DNA of 64,000 bases from Erythrobacter sp. 3-20A1M. Its GTDB lineage: Bacteria > Pseudomonadota > Alphaproteobacteria > Sphingomonadales > Sphingomonadaceae. Of the stretch, positions 41,414 through 51,314 are shown piece by piece. The notes beneath the pieces are model-generated. The model searched no databases, had not been told where the DNA came from, and saw only the letters and a list, made by a program, of their open reading frames with translations. The stretch is taken from positions 2,882,001 through 2,946,000 of the forward strand of contig NZ_CP045200.1 of assembly GCF_018636735.1 (NCBI RefSeq), read 5' to 3'. The number at the start of each line of letters is the position of its first letter. Positions within the stretch are counted from its first letter, which is position 1. Position numbers and translations under genes: made by a program.

Positions 41414-42777
41414 GCAAGGACGAGAAACCCGTTCTCCTGATAATCGAGGACGATCCGGGCCTGCAGGCGCAGCTGAAATGGGCTTTCGATGGCTTCGAAG
41501 TGATGCTTGCAGGCGACCGTGAGAGTGCAGTTGCTGCGATCCGCGCGCACGAGCCCCCGGTCGTCACTCTCGACCTGGGTCTGCCCCCCGATCCGGACGG
41601 CACGACGGAAGGTTTCGGGGTTCTCGACGCGATCATGGCGCTGAAGCCGGATACGAAGGTGATCGTAGCCTCCGGACACGGTGCCCGCGAGAGTGCGCTG
41701 CAAGCGATCGAGCGCGGCGCGTACGACTTCTACCAGAAGCCACTCGATATCGATTCGCTGGCTTTGATCGTCCAGCGCGCTGTAAATCTGCATACGATCG
41801 AAGCCGAGAATCGCCGGCTGGCAAGCCGCGTCGCGAAGGATAAGACCGTCCTCGGTTCCATGATTACCGGTGCGCCGGAGATGGCGAAGGTCGCCCGAAC
41901 TATAGAGCGGGTGGCGCAAACGAACGTGTCGGTCATGCTGCTCGGTGCAAGCGGGACCGGCAAGGAGCTGCTGGCGCGCGGTCTCCACGATGCAAGCGCA
42001 CGGCGCGAGGGACAGTTTGTCGCGATAAACTGCGCGGCAATCCCCGAAACCTTGCTCGAAAGCGAGCTTTTCGGGCATGAGAAAGGCGCGTTCACCGGGG
42101 CCGTCAAGACCAGCGAGGGGAAGATCGAGCTCGCGCATGGCGGCACGCTCTTTCTCGACGAGGTCGGCGACATCCCGCTCACGTTGCAGGTCAAGCTGCT
42201 TCGTTTCCTGCAGGAACGTACGATCGAGCGGATCGGAGGGCGCAAGCCGATCGCGGTGGATACGCGGATCGTTTGTGCGACGCATCAGGATCTGGAAGCC
42301 ATGACCGCCCAGGGTTCGTTCCGCGAGGACCTGTATTACCGGCTGGCGGAGATCGTCGTTCGCATCCCCTCGCTGTCCGAACGGCCAGGTGATGCTACCC
42401 TGTTGGCGAAATCTTTCCTCAACCGCCACGGACCGGATCTCAATCCTGCCGTCAAGGGCTTCTCGCCAGATGCGCTGGCCGCGATCAATGCATGGAGTTG
42501 GCCCGGCAATGTCCGCGAGCTCGAGAACCGGATCAAGCGCGCGACGATCATGGCGGAAGGCAAGCTCATTGCGAAGGCCGATCTCGACTTGGACGATGTC
42601 GAGCTGGAGCCCGATACCGTCTTGAACCTCAAAATGGCGCGCGAACAGGCGGATCGGCGAGTCATTCGGCATGCGCTGGCGCGGTGCGAAGGGAATATAT
42701 CGAGCAGCGCGCGACTGCTGGGTATCAGCAGGCCGACCCTCTACGACCTGTTGCGGCAATACGACCTTTCGGCTTGA
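41410..42777 (+). CDS. prsR: PEP-CTERM-box response regulator PrsR (sigma-54 activator)
   Basis: The 455-residue protein has a receiver domain (about 8-125; D near 57 in V-V-T-L-D-L-G-L-P, K in Y-Q-K-P-L), an AAA+ sigma-54 interaction domain (G-A-S-G-T-G-K-E Walker A near 180; the E-S-E-L-F-G-H-E-K-G-A-F-T-G-A loop that contacts sigma-54; F-L-D-E-V-G Walker B) and a Fis-type helix-turn-helix at the end (A-R-L-L-G-I-S-R-P-T-L-Y-D-L-L). It activates sigma-54 promoters when phosphorylated by PrsK. Confidence 0.95.
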   Translation: MSKDEKPVLLIIEDDPGLQAQLKWAFDGFEVMLAGDRESAVAAIRAHEPPVVTLDLGLPPDPDGTTEGFGVLDAIMALKPDTKVIVASGHGARESALQAIERGAYDFYQKPLDIDSLALIVQRAVNLHTIEAENRRLASRVAKDKTVLGSMITGAPEMAKVARTIERVAQTNVSVMLLGASGTGKELLARGLHDASARREGQFVAINCAAIPETLLESELFGHEKGAFTGAVKTSEGKIELAHGGTLFLDEVGDIPLTLQVKLLRFLQERTIERIGGRKPIAVDTRIVCATHQDLEAMTAQGSFREDLYYRLAEIVVRIPSLSERPGDATLLAKSFLNRHGPDLNPAVKGFSPDALAAINAWSWPGNVRELENRIKRATIMAEGKLIAKADLDLDDVELEPDTVLNLKMAREQADRRVIRHALARCEGNISSSARLLGISRPTLYDLLRQYDLSA

Positions 42778-43007
42778 GCTGGTGCGCCGGTCAGGCTTTG
42801 TCATTGTGACACTTGCCGCCTTCGCGCTCCCATCCGGCGGCGACACGCCTGATGCCATGACGCCGAACGAAAGGCGATGGACGCTTTGGTTATTCAGCCA
42901 ATCAATCGTGCCGCGCTTGCGATACTGGCGGAGCTGTTGGATCGATCGACGCGCGTGACTCTACAGGCGAAGTTGCTCACTTCTTGATCTCGCCGAACCT
43001 CGACAGA

Positions 43008-44021
43008 ATGCCGGGTTTCAGCAAAAGCGCGCCGATGCGCAAACTTTTCGCCGCCTTTGCCGACCCCATGATCGGCGTTCTGGCCCTGGCGGTTTTCCTG
43101 TCCCTCATCGTTCCGGCCGCCGGGCCCGCGCGCGACGTGTGGCAGAATATCGCGAACGGCGCGATCTTCGTCCTGTTCTTCGTGAACGGCCTGCGGGTTT
43201 CCCGCGCAGAGGTGGTACGCGGCCTGCGCCACTGGCGCTATTTCCTGCCGCTGTTTGCATGGGTCTTCCTCGTCATGCCGGCCTTGGGAATGCTGTTGCA
43301 GCTGTTCGGCGGAACACGCATTCCGCCTGAGATCGCGCTGGGTTTCCTGTTCCTGGGCACGCTGCCGTCGACCGTTCAATCGGCCACCACTTACACGACG
43401 TTGGCAGGTGGTAGCATCGCGGTCGCGGTCATAGGTGCGGCGGTGCTCAACATTGCCGGGGTATTCGTCAGCGCGCCTTTGTTCGCGCTTCTGGAGGGTG
43501 GAGCTTCGGTCGCGGTCGGCACCGACACGATTTGGCGCATTGCCCAATTGTTGATCCTGCCATTCGCGCTCGGCCAGATCGCCCAGGGTTGGCTGGGAGG
43601 AATTGCCGCGCGGCACCGGGATGCGAGCAAATGGCTTGACCGCGCCGTGATCGGTATTGCCGTCTACGTGGCATTCTCGGGTGCGGTGGAGGAAGGGATA
43701 GGCGCTTTGGCTGCTCAGGACTGGGCCTGGCTCGCAGGGCTGGTGGCGCTCTATCTCGCCAGCGCACATGCCGGAGCCTGGCTGGCCGGCGGCTTGCTGC
43801 GGCTCCCGCGACCGGATCGGGTGGCGTTTCTGTTTGCCGGCGCCCAGAAAAGCATCGCGATCGGTGCGCCGCTTGCGGCGCTGATCTTTCCGCCGGAACG
43901 GGCGGGGTTCGTGATCGCGCCGCTCCTGCTCTATCATCTGGCGCAACTGGTGATCGCGGCACCGATCGCCGGACGGCTCGCCAGATCGACTATATCGCAG
44001 CCGCCGCTTCGCGCCGGTTGA
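43008..44021 (+). CDS. Bile acid:sodium symporter-like membrane protein
   Basis: About 337 residues from ATG 43008; ATG 43035 and TTG 42984 are alternatives. Around ten hydrophobic helices with short loops, in the layout of the SBF-like (PF13593-type, YfeH-like) transporters. Features include N-G-L-R-V-S in helix 2-3, G-T-L-P-S-T-V-Q-S-A-T-T-Y-T near the first crossing motif and G-A-Q-K-S-I-A-I-G-A-P near the second, both family marks. The substrate is unknown. Its end overlaps the convergent DUF475 gene by 32 bp. Confidence 0.85.
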   Translation: MPGFSKSAPMRKLFAAFADPMIGVLALAVFLSLIVPAAGPARDVWQNIANGAIFVLFFVNGLRVSRAEVVRGLRHWRYFLPLFAWVFLVMPALGMLLQLFGGTRIPPEIALGFLFLGTLPSTVQSATTYTTLAGGSIAVAVIGAAVLNIAGVFVSAPLFALLEGGASVAVGTDTIWRIAQLLILPFALGQIAQGWLGGIAARHRDASKWLDRAVIGIAVYVAFSGAVEEGIGALAAQDWAWLAGLVALYLASAHAGAWLAGGLLRLPRPDRVAFLFAGAQKSIAIGAPLAALIFPPERAGFVIAPLLLYHLAQLVIAAPIAGRLARSTISQPPLRAG

Positions 44022-45045
44022 AGCGGACCGACCAGAACAGCGACAGACCGATCAAGACGGCTCCGATCAGGCCGGTAATCGCCTCAGGAATGGCGAAGCG
44101 GGCCGACAGCAGCATGATGATGCCGAGCGCGATAATGGCCCAGAACGCGCCATGTTCGAGGAACCGGTATTCCGCCAGCGTGCCGCGCTGCACGAGATGG
44201 ATGGTCATGGAGCGCACGAACATCGCCCCGATGGAGAGACCCAACGCAATCACGATCATGTTGTTCGACAGGGCGAAGGCGCCGATGACGCCATCGAAAC
44301 TGAACGAACTGTCGAGAACCTGGAGGTAGAGAAATCCGCCGAGACCGCTCTTTACCGCCTTGCCTAGGCGTTGCTGCCGTTCCTCGCGATGCTCCAGCCA
44401 TGCGCTGATGCCTTCCACCGCGACGAAGGCGACGATGCCGAATATGCCCGCCATGAGAAAGGTCAAGGATTCCTCGTCAGGTATCAGGGTGGATATCCCG
44501 ACCAGTAGCAGAAGCACGAATGCGACTTCGATCGCGGGCACGCGGGATACCGAAGCGAGGCGCTGTTCCACCAGTCGGATCCAGTGGACATCCTTGTTCT
44601 TGTCGAAGAAGAAGCGCGAACCGACCAGCGTTAGGAATGCTCCGCCGAACCCGGCAATGCCAACATGCGCCGATGCGACGATGCGTTCGTAATCCTGCGG
44701 ATGCGCGAGGGACAGCCGCACCGCCTCGACCGGGCCTATGCCCGCGGCGATCGCGACGATTGCCAGCGGGAAGGCAATACGCATGCCGAACACGGCGATC
44801 AACATTCCCCAGGTCAGGAAACGCCGCTGCCAGATCTCGTCCATGTTCCGCAAAACGGTGGCGTTGACGACCGCATTGTCGAAGCTGAGCGAGATCTCGA
44901 GCACCGACAGGACGGCGATGATCCAGAGAAGCCCGAGCACCCCGGGGACCGAACCGGTGCTCTCCCACCCGTACCATCCGCCCAGCGCCAGACAGACGAG
45001 GGTGAATACAATCGAGAAGCCGTAGAAGCGAATGAAGCCCGACAT
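43990..45045 (-). CDS. DUF475/TerC-like membrane protein
   Basis: The 351-residue protein has about nine membrane helices. Two matching acidic motifs stand out: L-E-I-S-L-S-F-D-N-A-V-V-N-A near 50 and L-D-S-S-F-S-F-D-G-V-I-G-A near 245, the paired signature of DUF475 and TerC-type proteins. TerC relatives are linked to tellurite resistance and to Mn/Ca export or metallation of exoenzymes. The assignment to DUF475 is from these motifs; the substrate is not known. It overlaps the convergent symporter gene and is followed upstream by panB. Confidence 0.88.
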   Translation of the reverse strand: MSGFIRFYGFSIVFTLVCLALGGWYGWESTGSVPGVLGLLWIIAVLSVLEISLSFDNAVVNATVLRNMDEIWQRRFLTWGMLIAVFGMRIAFPLAIVAIAAGIGPVEAVRLSLAHPQDYERIVASAHVGIAGFGGAFLTLVGSRFFFDKNKDVHWIRLVEQRLASVSRVPAIEVAFVLLLLVGISTLIPDEESLTFLMAGIFGIVAFVAVEGISAWLEHREERQQRLGKAVKSGLGGFLYLQVLDSSFSFDGVIGAFALSNNMIVIALGLSIGAMFVRSMTIHLVQRGTLAEYRFLEHGAFWAIIALGIIMLLSARFAIPEAITGLIGAVLIGLSLFWSVRFNRREAAAAI

Positions 45046-45063
45046 GACGATGTTATTCCTGGC

Positions 45064-45936
45064 TCAATCTTTGGGCTGGTAGGTCTGGGCTTCGCCTGGG
45101 AAGCTGCGCTCTCGGACTTCCGCAGCGTATCTTTCCGCCGTTTGCGTGATCATGGCAGCCATATCACCGTATTTCTTCACGAAGCGCGGAACACGTTCGA
45201 ACATCCCCAGCATATCTTCGGTCACCAGCACCTGCCCGTCGCACTTTGCAGAGGCGCCGATCCCGATTGTTGGCGCTTGGACCGCCTCAGTCACGGAGAT
45301 GGCGATAGGTTCGACTACACCCTCCACAACGATCGCGAAGGCTCCTGCCTCGTCGAGCGCGCGCGCGTCGGCAAGGATTTTCTCCGCTTCGGCATCGCTG
45401 CGCCCGCGCGCATCATAGCCGCCGAGCACATTCACGGCCTGGGGGGTCAAACCGATGTGACCCATAACGGGAATGCCGCGCCGGGTCAGGAAAGCGACTG
45501 TCTCCGCCATCGCTTCGCCGCCCTCCAGCTTCACGCCGGCGGCGTTGCTGGCCTTCAGAAGTTGGCTCGCATTTTCGAAGGCCTGCTGCGGCGATTGCTC
45601 GTAGCTGCCGAAAGGCATGTCGACGATCACTACCGCGTGATAGCTACCCCGCACCACGGCGGCGGCATGGTTGGCCATCATGTCGAGCGTGACGGGGAGC
45701 GTGGACGGGAGGCCATAGATGACCTGACCCAGCGAATCGCCGACTAGCAACAGATCGCAGTGCGCATCCAGCAGTTGCGCTTGGCGGGCGGTGTATGCGG
45801 TCAGCATGACGAGAGGATCGTCCACCTTCCCCCCCGATTTGCGGGCGCGGATCTTCGGTACCGTCAACCGCTTCATGGGGGCCGGCGTCGGATTTGCGCG
45901 ACTGGTCGCGGTATCGATCTGGAAGGTCGTTGACAT
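45064..45936 (-). CDS. panB: 3-methyl-2-oxobutanoate hydroxymethyltransferase
   Basis: From ATG 45936 the protein has 290 residues; the longer open frame upstream covers the promoter region of the divergent permease gene. PanB marks are [23 protein letters not shown] near 60 (metal and substrate), V-D-M-P-F-G-S-Y near 100, V-K-L-E-G-G near 130, G-H-I-G-L-T-P-Q and I-G-I-G-A-S...[10 protein letters not shown]. It makes ketopantoate from 2-oxoisovalerate, the first step to pantothenate. The substrate is also used by the branched-chain dehydrogenase elsewhere in the window. Confidence 0.93.
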   Translation of the reverse strand: MSTTFQIDTATSRANPTPAPMKRLTVPKIRARKSGGKVDDPLVMLTAYTARQAQLLDAHCDLLLVGDSLGQVIYGLPSTLPVTLDMMANHAAAVVRGSYHAVVIVDMPFGSYEQSPQQAFENASQLLKASNAAGVKLEGGEAMAETVAFLTRRGIPVMGHIGLTPQAVNVLGGYDARGRSDAEAEKILADARALDEAGAFAIVVEGVVEPIAISVTEAVQAPTIGIGASAKCDGQVLVTEDMLGMFERVPRFVKKYGDMAAMITQTAERYAAEVRERSFPGEAQTYQPKD

Positions 45937-46147
45937 GTGCGCACGCCTAGCAAGCGGGAAAGCGCAGGGGAAGCGACGCTTGGACTTGCTTGCCTGCCGG
46001 AGCGACCTGCCGCGTATCGACAACGATCTGCGGCTCTCGTTCGTCAATTCCCATTTGCCGCTGTCGTATTTGCTGCGTAGACACCGCGTTTGTTGGCCAC
46101 CGCGCGGGAGGGTTTCCGCGATACGGCCGAGGGGAGTATCACAGTCT

Positions 46148-47722
46148 ATGCTATTTGGTCGCGTGAAACCGCTCGACGCCATTCTTGCAACGGCGGAGAG
46201 GAAATCGCTCAAGCGTACGCTGGGTCCGATCCAGCTGATGTTGTTCGGGATCGGCTGCATCATCGGCACGGGCATTTTCGTGCTGACGTCGGTCGGGGCG
46301 CAGAAGGCGGGGCCGGGCCTCATGCTGGCCTTCGCTATCGCCGGTGCGGTCTGTATCGTCGCGGCCCTCTGCTATGCCGAGATCGCGGCAATGATACCCG
46401 TGGCGGGTTCTGCCTATACCTACAGCTATGCGACTATCGGTGAATTCTTTGCCTGGACTGTCGGCTGGGCGCTCATCATGGAATACGCCATATCCGCCGC
46501 CGCCGTATCGGTGGGCTGGTCGGGTTATTTCGCGGGGACGATCCTCAACGAATTTCTAGGGGTGCAATTGCCTGCTTGGCTCGCCCACGGTCCGCTCGCG
46601 CTTGGCGGTGAAGAGGGTGGCTTCGTCAACCTGCCTGCCGCGATCATCGCGCTGCTCGTGACTGGCCTGCTGGTGATCGGCACCAGCGAGAGCGCAAAGG
46701 TCAACACGATCCTCGTCGCGATCAAGGTGACGGCGCTGACAGTATTCGTGGCACTCACCCTGACCAGTCCGGACTTCGACGCCGACCGGTTCAATCCGTT
46801 CCTGCCCGCCGGGATCTTCGGCGAATGGGGCACGGGCACGGGCGCGGTCGGTGCGGCGGCGACGATGTTCTTCGCCTATGTCGGCTTCGACGCGGTCTCT
46901 ACCGCGGCGGAGGAAACCAAGAATCCGCAGCGCAACGTGCCCATCGGGCTGATCGGGTCGCTGCTGTTCTGCACCGTGTTCTACATTCTCGTGGCCGCCG
47001 GTGCGATCGGCACTATCGGTGGTCAGCCGATCATGAGCGGCGGACTTCCGATCGAGGCCGGTTCGGCGGAGCTCGCGCGTCAGTGCGCGATGCCGCAATA
47101 TGCCGACGCGCTGGTGTGTTCCGACGAGGCGCTGGCCCACGTCCTGCGCATGATCGGCTTCTCCGGCATCGGTAATCTGATCGGCGTCGCGGCATTCCTG
47201 GCGTTGCCCTCGGTGATCCTAGTGCTGATCTTCGCGCAGACTCGCATCTTCTTCGTGATGAGCCGCGATGGTCTGCTGCCCAAAGTGCTGAGCACGGTGC
47301 ATCCGCGCTATCGCACCCCCCACATCGTGACGATGATCACGGGCGGGGCGGTCGCATTGGGCGCAGCGTTCTTCCCCGTCGGGCAGCTGGCTGACATCTC
47401 CAACGCTGGGACGCTGTACGCGTTTCTGATGGTCGCGGTCGCGGTGATGGTGCTGCGGCGCACCGATCCGGAGCGCAAGCGCAGCTTCCGTACCCCCGCG
47501 GTGTGGATCGTGGCACCGCTGACCATCGCGGGCTGCGTGTTCCTGTTCGTGAACCTGCCGACGGCAGCGATGCTGTTCCTGCCCGTGTGGGGCATCGGTG
47601 GGCTGGTGGTCTATTTCCTCTACAGCCGCCGTCACAGCCTGCTGGGCCAGGGTATCGTCGAGGTGGTCGATGATATCGAAGGTGACGAGGACCTGCTTCC
47701 GATCGACGAACCCAAGGACTGA
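46148..47722 (+). CDS. APC-family amino acid permease
   Basis: The 524-residue protein from ATG 46148 (GGGGAG site upstream) has about twelve membrane helices. The first carries the APC signature [17 protein letters not shown] with the unwound substrate-binding loop; helix 6 region has [20 protein letters not shown], typical of cationic amino acid transporters (CAT/YfnA group). The C-terminal tail is acidic. Divergent from panB. A weak terminator-like hairpin follows at about 47739-47779. Confidence 0.9.
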   Translation: MLFGRVKPLDAILATAERKSLKRTLGPIQLMLFGIGCIIGTGIFVLTSVGAQKAGPGLMLAFAIAGAVCIVAALCYAEIAAMIPVAGSAYTYSYATIGEFFAWTVGWALIMEYAISAAAVSVGWSGYFAGTILNEFLGVQLPAWLAHGPLALGGEEGGFVNLPAAIIALLVTGLLVIGTSESAKVNTILVAIKVTALTVFVALTLTSPDFDADRFNPFLPAGIFGEWGTGTGAVGAAATMFFAYVGFDAVSTAAEETKNPQRNVPIGLIGSLLFCTVFYILVAAGAIGTIGGQPIMSGGLPIEAGSAELARQCAMPQYADALVCSDEALAHVLRMIGFSGIGNLIGVAAFLALPSVILVLIFAQTRIFFVMSRDGLLPKVLSTVHPRYRTPHIVTMITGGAVALGAAFFPVGQLADISNAGTLYAFLMVAVAVMVLRRTDPERKRSFRTPAVWIVAPLTIAGCVFLFVNLPTAAMLFLPVWGIGGLVVYFLYSRRHSLLGQGIVEVVDDIEGDEDLLPIDEPKD

Positions 47723-47738
47723 AGCGATCGGCTTGCAA

Positions 47739-47782
47739 CGAAAAAGGGACGCTCTCCGTGATGGAAGGCGGCCCTTTCGTTT
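47739..47782 (+). terminator. Possible intrinsic terminator after the permease gene
   Basis: CGAAAAAGGG at 47739-47748 can pair with CCCTTTCG at 47772-47779 around a 23-nt loop, followed by TTTG. It lies in the convergent gap between the permease and the PNPOx-like gene and could serve both. The stem is imperfect and the U tract short. Confidence 0.35.
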
Positions 47783-47797
47783 GAAGGTATCTGACGT

Positions 47798-48286
47798 CTA
47801 GAGAGAGGCCTCGGTGTGGCTCTCGCGCACGTTCTTGTCGTCGTGCACCGTCTTGCCCAGCGCCATCTTGGCGGTGGTCAGAAGGCCGAAGTCGCCGTCC
47901 CAGATTTCTGCGTGGCCGAGGTCCATACGCAGGAACAGCAGATCCGGATCGTCCTTACCGCCATCGTACCAGGCCTCGATAAAGTTGTTCCAGAACTGCT
48001 CGAACCGTTCGCGGCTTTCCTCGACCGAGAGCTGGCCGTGGAAACGACAATACATGTCGTGCCCCTTGCCCTGGAATGTGGCTGTGGCTTGGCCCAGTTT
48101 GGCGAAACTGCTGTTTTTGTGCGTGAAGAACCAGATCGTGCTGTTGGCGTCCTTGTCCAGCTGTGGGCTCATGGGGACCGCTGTTTCGGGATCGCCATCG
48201 AGCTGGAGGAACAGGAACGGGCTGTCGGCCAGCGCCTTCCAGAATTTCTTCTTGAGCTCTTCGGGATCGCCTTCTTTGTGATTCAT
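47798..48286 (-). CDS. Pyridoxamine 5'-phosphate oxidase-fold protein (general stress protein 26-like)
   Basis: The 162-residue protein has the split-barrel FMN-binding pattern of PNPOx-like stress proteins: F-L-Q-L-D near 28, T-I-W-F-F-T-H-K-N-S-S-F-A-K near 50, D-M-Y-C-R-F-H-G near 80, and a C-terminal L-R-M-D-L-G-H-A-E-I-W with the G-K-T-V-H tail. It is usually cytosolic and binds flavin or heme-like cofactors. The length is standard for the group. Confidence 0.82.
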   Translation of the reverse strand: MNHKEGDPEELKKKFWKALADSPFLFLQLDGDPETAVPMSPQLDKDANSTIWFFTHKNSSFAKLGQATATFQGKGHDMYCRFHGQLSVEESRERFEQFWNNFIEAWYDGGKDDPDLLFLRMDLGHAEIWDGDFGLLTTAKMALGKTVHDDKNVRESHTEASL

Positions 48287-48369
48287 GTGGTGCTCCTTCC
48301 TTTATTCCATAAGCGCTGGACGGCGTTGCGGTTCCGGGAAGGAGGGGGGCGTTGCATCGGGAAGCTCCG

Positions 48370-48384
48370 GAACATAATAAGAAC
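48370..48384. promoter_or_regulatory. LexA-type SOS box upstream of imuA
   Basis: GAAC-ATAATAA-GAAC is a perfect alphaproteobacterial SOS box (reverse complement of GTTC-N7-GTTC) with an AT spacer, 18 bp before the imuA start. imuA-imuB-dnaE2 cassettes are established LexA targets, so repression by LexA is highly likely. Confidence 0.85.
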
Positions 48385-48401
48385 ACCTGAGTCGATTCGC
48401 T

Positions 48402-49187
48402 ATGAACCCATCCCGTCCCACACCTTTCGCGCATACGCTTTCACCGGGGCAACTCGCTTCGTTATCGACTGCCCGACACCGATCCTGGCAGCCGGGTCAG
48501 ACGCTGCGTGGCACGCGCCATAGCGAGATTTTCGCCAGTGGGGCCGAAGCGAGCGGGGCGGGCTTCGCACTGGCGCTGGCGCTGGACGATCTGGCCACCC
48601 GCGCCGAAGAAGCGGGGGCGGAAACAGATGACCGGCGCGGGGTGCTATGGGTGCAGGACCGCACCGCGCTGAAGCTGACCGGGCGACCCTATCGCCCCGG
48701 CCTTCCCGAAAGCCTGCGCCATCGCCTGATCCATGTTCGTACCGAGAACGCGCAGGATGCGCTCTTCGCGCTGGAGGAGGGGGTGAGATGCCGCGAACTG
48801 GCCTGCGTCATCGGAGAGGTAGCGGGCAATCCGCGTGCACTGGATTTCACCGCCTCGCGCCGCCTGACACTGGCGGCCGAGCGGCACGGAGTGGCATTAT
48901 GGCTGGTGCGGCTGGATGCCGCGCACGACCTGTCTTCCGCCCGGATGCGGTGGGAAGTGGGCAGCGCTCCATCGGACGCTCCACCATGGAATGCCGCCGC
49001 GCCCGGCTTGCCGACCTGGCGGGCCGTTCTCTTCCGCTCTCGCTCCCATGCACCGGGCCAATGGATAATGTACGATGACGGTACGGGACGCATCGCTCCC
49101 GCCGCGCAGCCTTCAGGGGCCGCCGCCGCGGCGAATCCTGTCGCTGTGGCTGGCGCAGCTGGCGATCGATCGCTGGCGGCTCGCTGA
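48402..49187 (+). CDS. imuA: ImuA-family SOS mutagenesis protein
   Basis: The 261-residue protein is a RecA-like-fold accessory of the ImuB/DnaE2 translesion system. Visible features are the G-A-G-F-A-L-A-L-A-L-D-D-L segment at the usual Walker position, W-V-Q-D-R near 80, a central E-G-V-R-C-R-E-L-A-C-V-I-G-E-V and an R-R-L-T-L-A-A-E-R helix, as in ImuA proteins that replace SulA-like ImuA elsewhere. It starts 18 bp after the SOS box and its end overlaps imuB by 113 bp in another frame. Confidence 0.85.
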   Translation: MNPSRPTPFAHTLSPGQLASLSTARHRSWQPGQTLRGTRHSEIFASGAEASGAGFALALALDDLATRAEEAGAETDDRRGVLWVQDRTALKLTGRPYRPGLPESLRHRLIHVRTENAQDALFALEEGVRCRELACVIGEVAGNPRALDFTASRRLTLAAERHGVALWLVRLDAAHDLSSARMRWEVGSAPSDAPPWNAAAPGLPTWRAVLFRSRSHAPGQWIMYDDGTGRIAPAAQPSGAAAAANPVAVAGAAGDRSLAAR

Positions 49188-50700
49188 GAACTGCCGCCTG
49201 GGCGAGGGGGCCGATGCGGCTCCTGTCGTGCTGATCGCGGAAACCGCGCATGGGCCCCGTATCGAGGCTGCGAACGCTGTGGGCAGCGCGCAAGGTGCGC
49301 AGCCGGGCATGATGCTGGCCGATGCGCGTACGCTATGCCCGTCGCTTCGTGCGGTTCCGGCCGATCCTGCGGGCGATCGCGACGCATTGGAAAAGCTTGC
49401 CATATGGGCGCGGCGCTGGGGCCCGTGGTCGGCGCTCGACCTGCCGGACGGACTGCTGGTGGACGTGACCGCGGTAGCGCATCTGTTCGGCGGCGAGCCG
49501 AAATTACTGGCCGATGTGAGAGCTATTTTCGCCCGGCGGGGGCTCACCGTGCGAGCGGCGATCGCGCCGACGGCGGGGGCCGCGTGGGCGCTCGCGCACC
49601 ATGGCGCAGCGAAAGCGCCGTACGATGCCATCCTCTCGCCCGATGACGATATCGTCGCGCGCCTCTCCGGCCTGCCGGTCGCGGCGCTCCGGCTCGAGGA
49701 CGATGTCCTGCTGGTGTTGCGCCGGCTGGGGCTCAAGACGGTGGGGCAACTTGCCGGGGTGGAGGACGGCGGCGAAGGGCGCGACGCGCTCCAGCGCCGC
49801 TTCCGCAACCGCAAGTCGCCCAGCGCCAATCCACTGCTCCGGCTCGACCAGATCGCGGGCCGCGTACCGGAGCCGCTGCTGCCGGTGGTCCCGCGCGACA
49901 TGCCGCTGGTGCAGCGTCGCTTGGCCGAGCCGATCCGCCATCGCGATCCGCTCGACCATGTCCTCGCCGACCTGACTGCGGACATGGCGCGCGTGCTGGA
50001 GGGGCGGGGCGAGGGCGCGCGACGGCTCGAGCTCGGGCTGTGGCGCGTGGATGGAGAGGTGCTGGTCCGGCGGCTCGAACTGGCTGCGGCGACGCGCGAC
50101 CCAGCGCATATCTGCAAGCTGTTCGGCGAGAAGCTGGACGATGTCGATGCCGGTTTCGGGATCGAGACCATGCGCCTGCGTGCCAGCTGGGTCGAACCCC
50201 GATCGCTGACGCAGGGGGATATCGAGACGACGGCCGAGACGCACGGCACCTCGCTCGCCGTCTGTATCGATCGGCTGACCACCCGGCTCGGGCCGAAGGC
50301 GGTGGCGCGGCCGGTTCTTTACGGCAGCCACCTGCCCGAACGCGCGCAGCGCTGGCAACCGCCGCTCGCTCCCGAACCGCCGAGCCAGGGCGAGTTGCGG
50401 TTCCACGCGCGCCCGCTGAAGCTGCTCGACCGGGCGGAGCCCATCGCGGTGCTGTATGCGACGCCCGACGGCTACCCCCAGCGTTTTCGCTGGCGCGGCG
50501 CGGTTCACGATGTGGTCCGGGTAGAGGGGCCGGAGCGGATCGCGCCCGAATGGTGGCGCGAACGCTCCACTGCGCGGCTGCGCGACTACTACCGGATCGA
50601 GGATCGCGAGGGCCGCCGCTACTGGATTTATCGCAACGGTCTGATCGGCGATGGACGCGGCGGCGCGCCCGACTGGTTCCTGCAGGGGTTATGCGCCTGA
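49075..50700 (+). CDS. imuB: ImuB, catalytically inactive Y-family polymerase homologue
   Basis: The 541-residue protein has the Y-family palm/finger order but lacks the catalytic D-x-D/DE carboxylates: the N-terminal strand reads L-S-L-W-L-A-Q-L-A-I-D-R-W where active enzymes have I-D-x-D-x-F-F/Y. Later sections include A-Q-P-G-M-M-L-A-D-A-R and G-L-K-T-V-G-Q-L-A-G near 225, a thumb-like HhH. ImuB acts as a hub linking ImuA, the beta clamp and DnaE2. The start at 49075 lies within imuA, which implies tight coupling. Its end overlaps the convergent membrane-protein gene by 12 bp. Confidence 0.9.
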   Translation: MTVRDASLPPRSLQGPPPRRILSLWLAQLAIDRWRLAENCRLGEGADAAPVVLIAETAHGPRIEAANAVGSAQGAQPGMMLADARTLCPSLRAVPADPAGDRDALEKLAIWARRWGPWSALDLPDGLLVDVTAVAHLFGGEPKLLADVRAIFARRGLTVRAAIAPTAGAAWALAHHGAAKAPYDAILSPDDDIVARLSGLPVAALRLEDDVLLVLRRLGLKTVGQLAGVEDGGEGRDALQRRFRNRKSPSANPLLRLDQIAGRVPEPLLPVVPRDMPLVQRRLAEPIRHRDPLDHVLADLTADMARVLEGRGEGARRLELGLWRVDGEVLVRRLELAAATRDPAHICKLFGEKLDDVDAGFGIETMRLRASWVEPRSLTQGDIETTAETHGTSLAVCIDRLTTRLGPKAVARPVLYGSHLPERAQRWQPPLAPEPPSQGELRFHARPLKLLDRAEPIAVLYATPDGYPQRFRWRGAVHDVVRVEGPERIAPEWWRERSTARLRDYYRIEDREGRRYWIYRNGLIGDGRGGAPDWFLQGLCA

Positions 50701-51234
50701 GCGGGAGGCGAGCCACAACGGAAGCGCTGTTGCGATCCAGAGCACGGCGAAAAATGCCGCGATCGGCCATACCGGATACGACCCCATCCCCGCCGCGATC
50801 GCACCGAGCACGACATGCGATGCCGCCATCGCGAGACAGACGATCGCCATCGGACGGGACCGGAAGCGAACCATGCCCGCACTCGCCATCGCGATCAGCA
50901 GCACGATGAAATATAGCTGGTTGAATGAGTTGTTCTCGTTCCCGATGATGCCGACCGCCAGGTTGCTCCACACGGTGAAGAAGGCGACGCCCGTCGCCAG
51001 GACGAGCCCGGCGCGCCGCCACAGGCTTCCGCGTATCCGCACGATCAGATCGAGGGCAAAGGCGACCGTGCCCAGCAATACCGCGGCGACCACAAAGTCC
51101 CCCGCAGTCCAGTCGACCTCTTGCGTCACCTGCATCGCCAGCGCCGGGATCAGCAACAGCAGTGCCGCGCCGCCCCATATGACGATGCGCCAGAGGGCGG
51201 GGGCCCGGTCGAAATTTCCTGCCTTGGTAGTCAT
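50689..51234 (-). CDS. Hypothetical multi-span membrane protein
   Basis: From ATG 51234 the protein has 181 residues with about six hydrophobic helices (for example W-G-G-A-A-L-L-L-L-I-P-A-L-A and F-V-V-A-A-V-L-L-G-T-V-A-F). A loop with E-N-N-S-F-N-Q-L-Y-F lies near the middle. No transport or enzyme motif is recognised. It sits on the opposite strand inside the SOS block, between imuB (convergent, 12 bp overlap) and the winged-helix gene (divergent). Confidence 0.7.
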   Translation of the reverse strand: MTTKAGNFDRAPALWRIVIWGGAALLLLIPALAMQVTQEVDWTAGDFVVAAVLLGTVAFALDLIVRIRGSLWRRAGLVLATGVAFFTVWSNLAVGIIGNENNSFNQLYFIVLLIAMASAGMVRFRSRPMAIVCLAMAASHVVLGAIAAGMGSYPVWPIAAFFAVLWIATALPLWLASRSGA

Positions 51235-51314
51235 GAGCTTGCCTTTCTCGGTATTGGACGGGCAAAACATGGCGACGAAGAAGATGAGGGGCATGAGCGA
51301 TCGCTGAGCAATCG

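Noticed and set aside
40918-42858. 646-residue open frame antisense to prsK/prsR
   Set aside because: Shadow of two confident regulator genes.
42778-43007. Gene or regulatory RNA between prsR and the symporter gene
   Set aside because: The short open frames have no ribosome site or recognisable motif, and no convincing hairpin or operator was seen.
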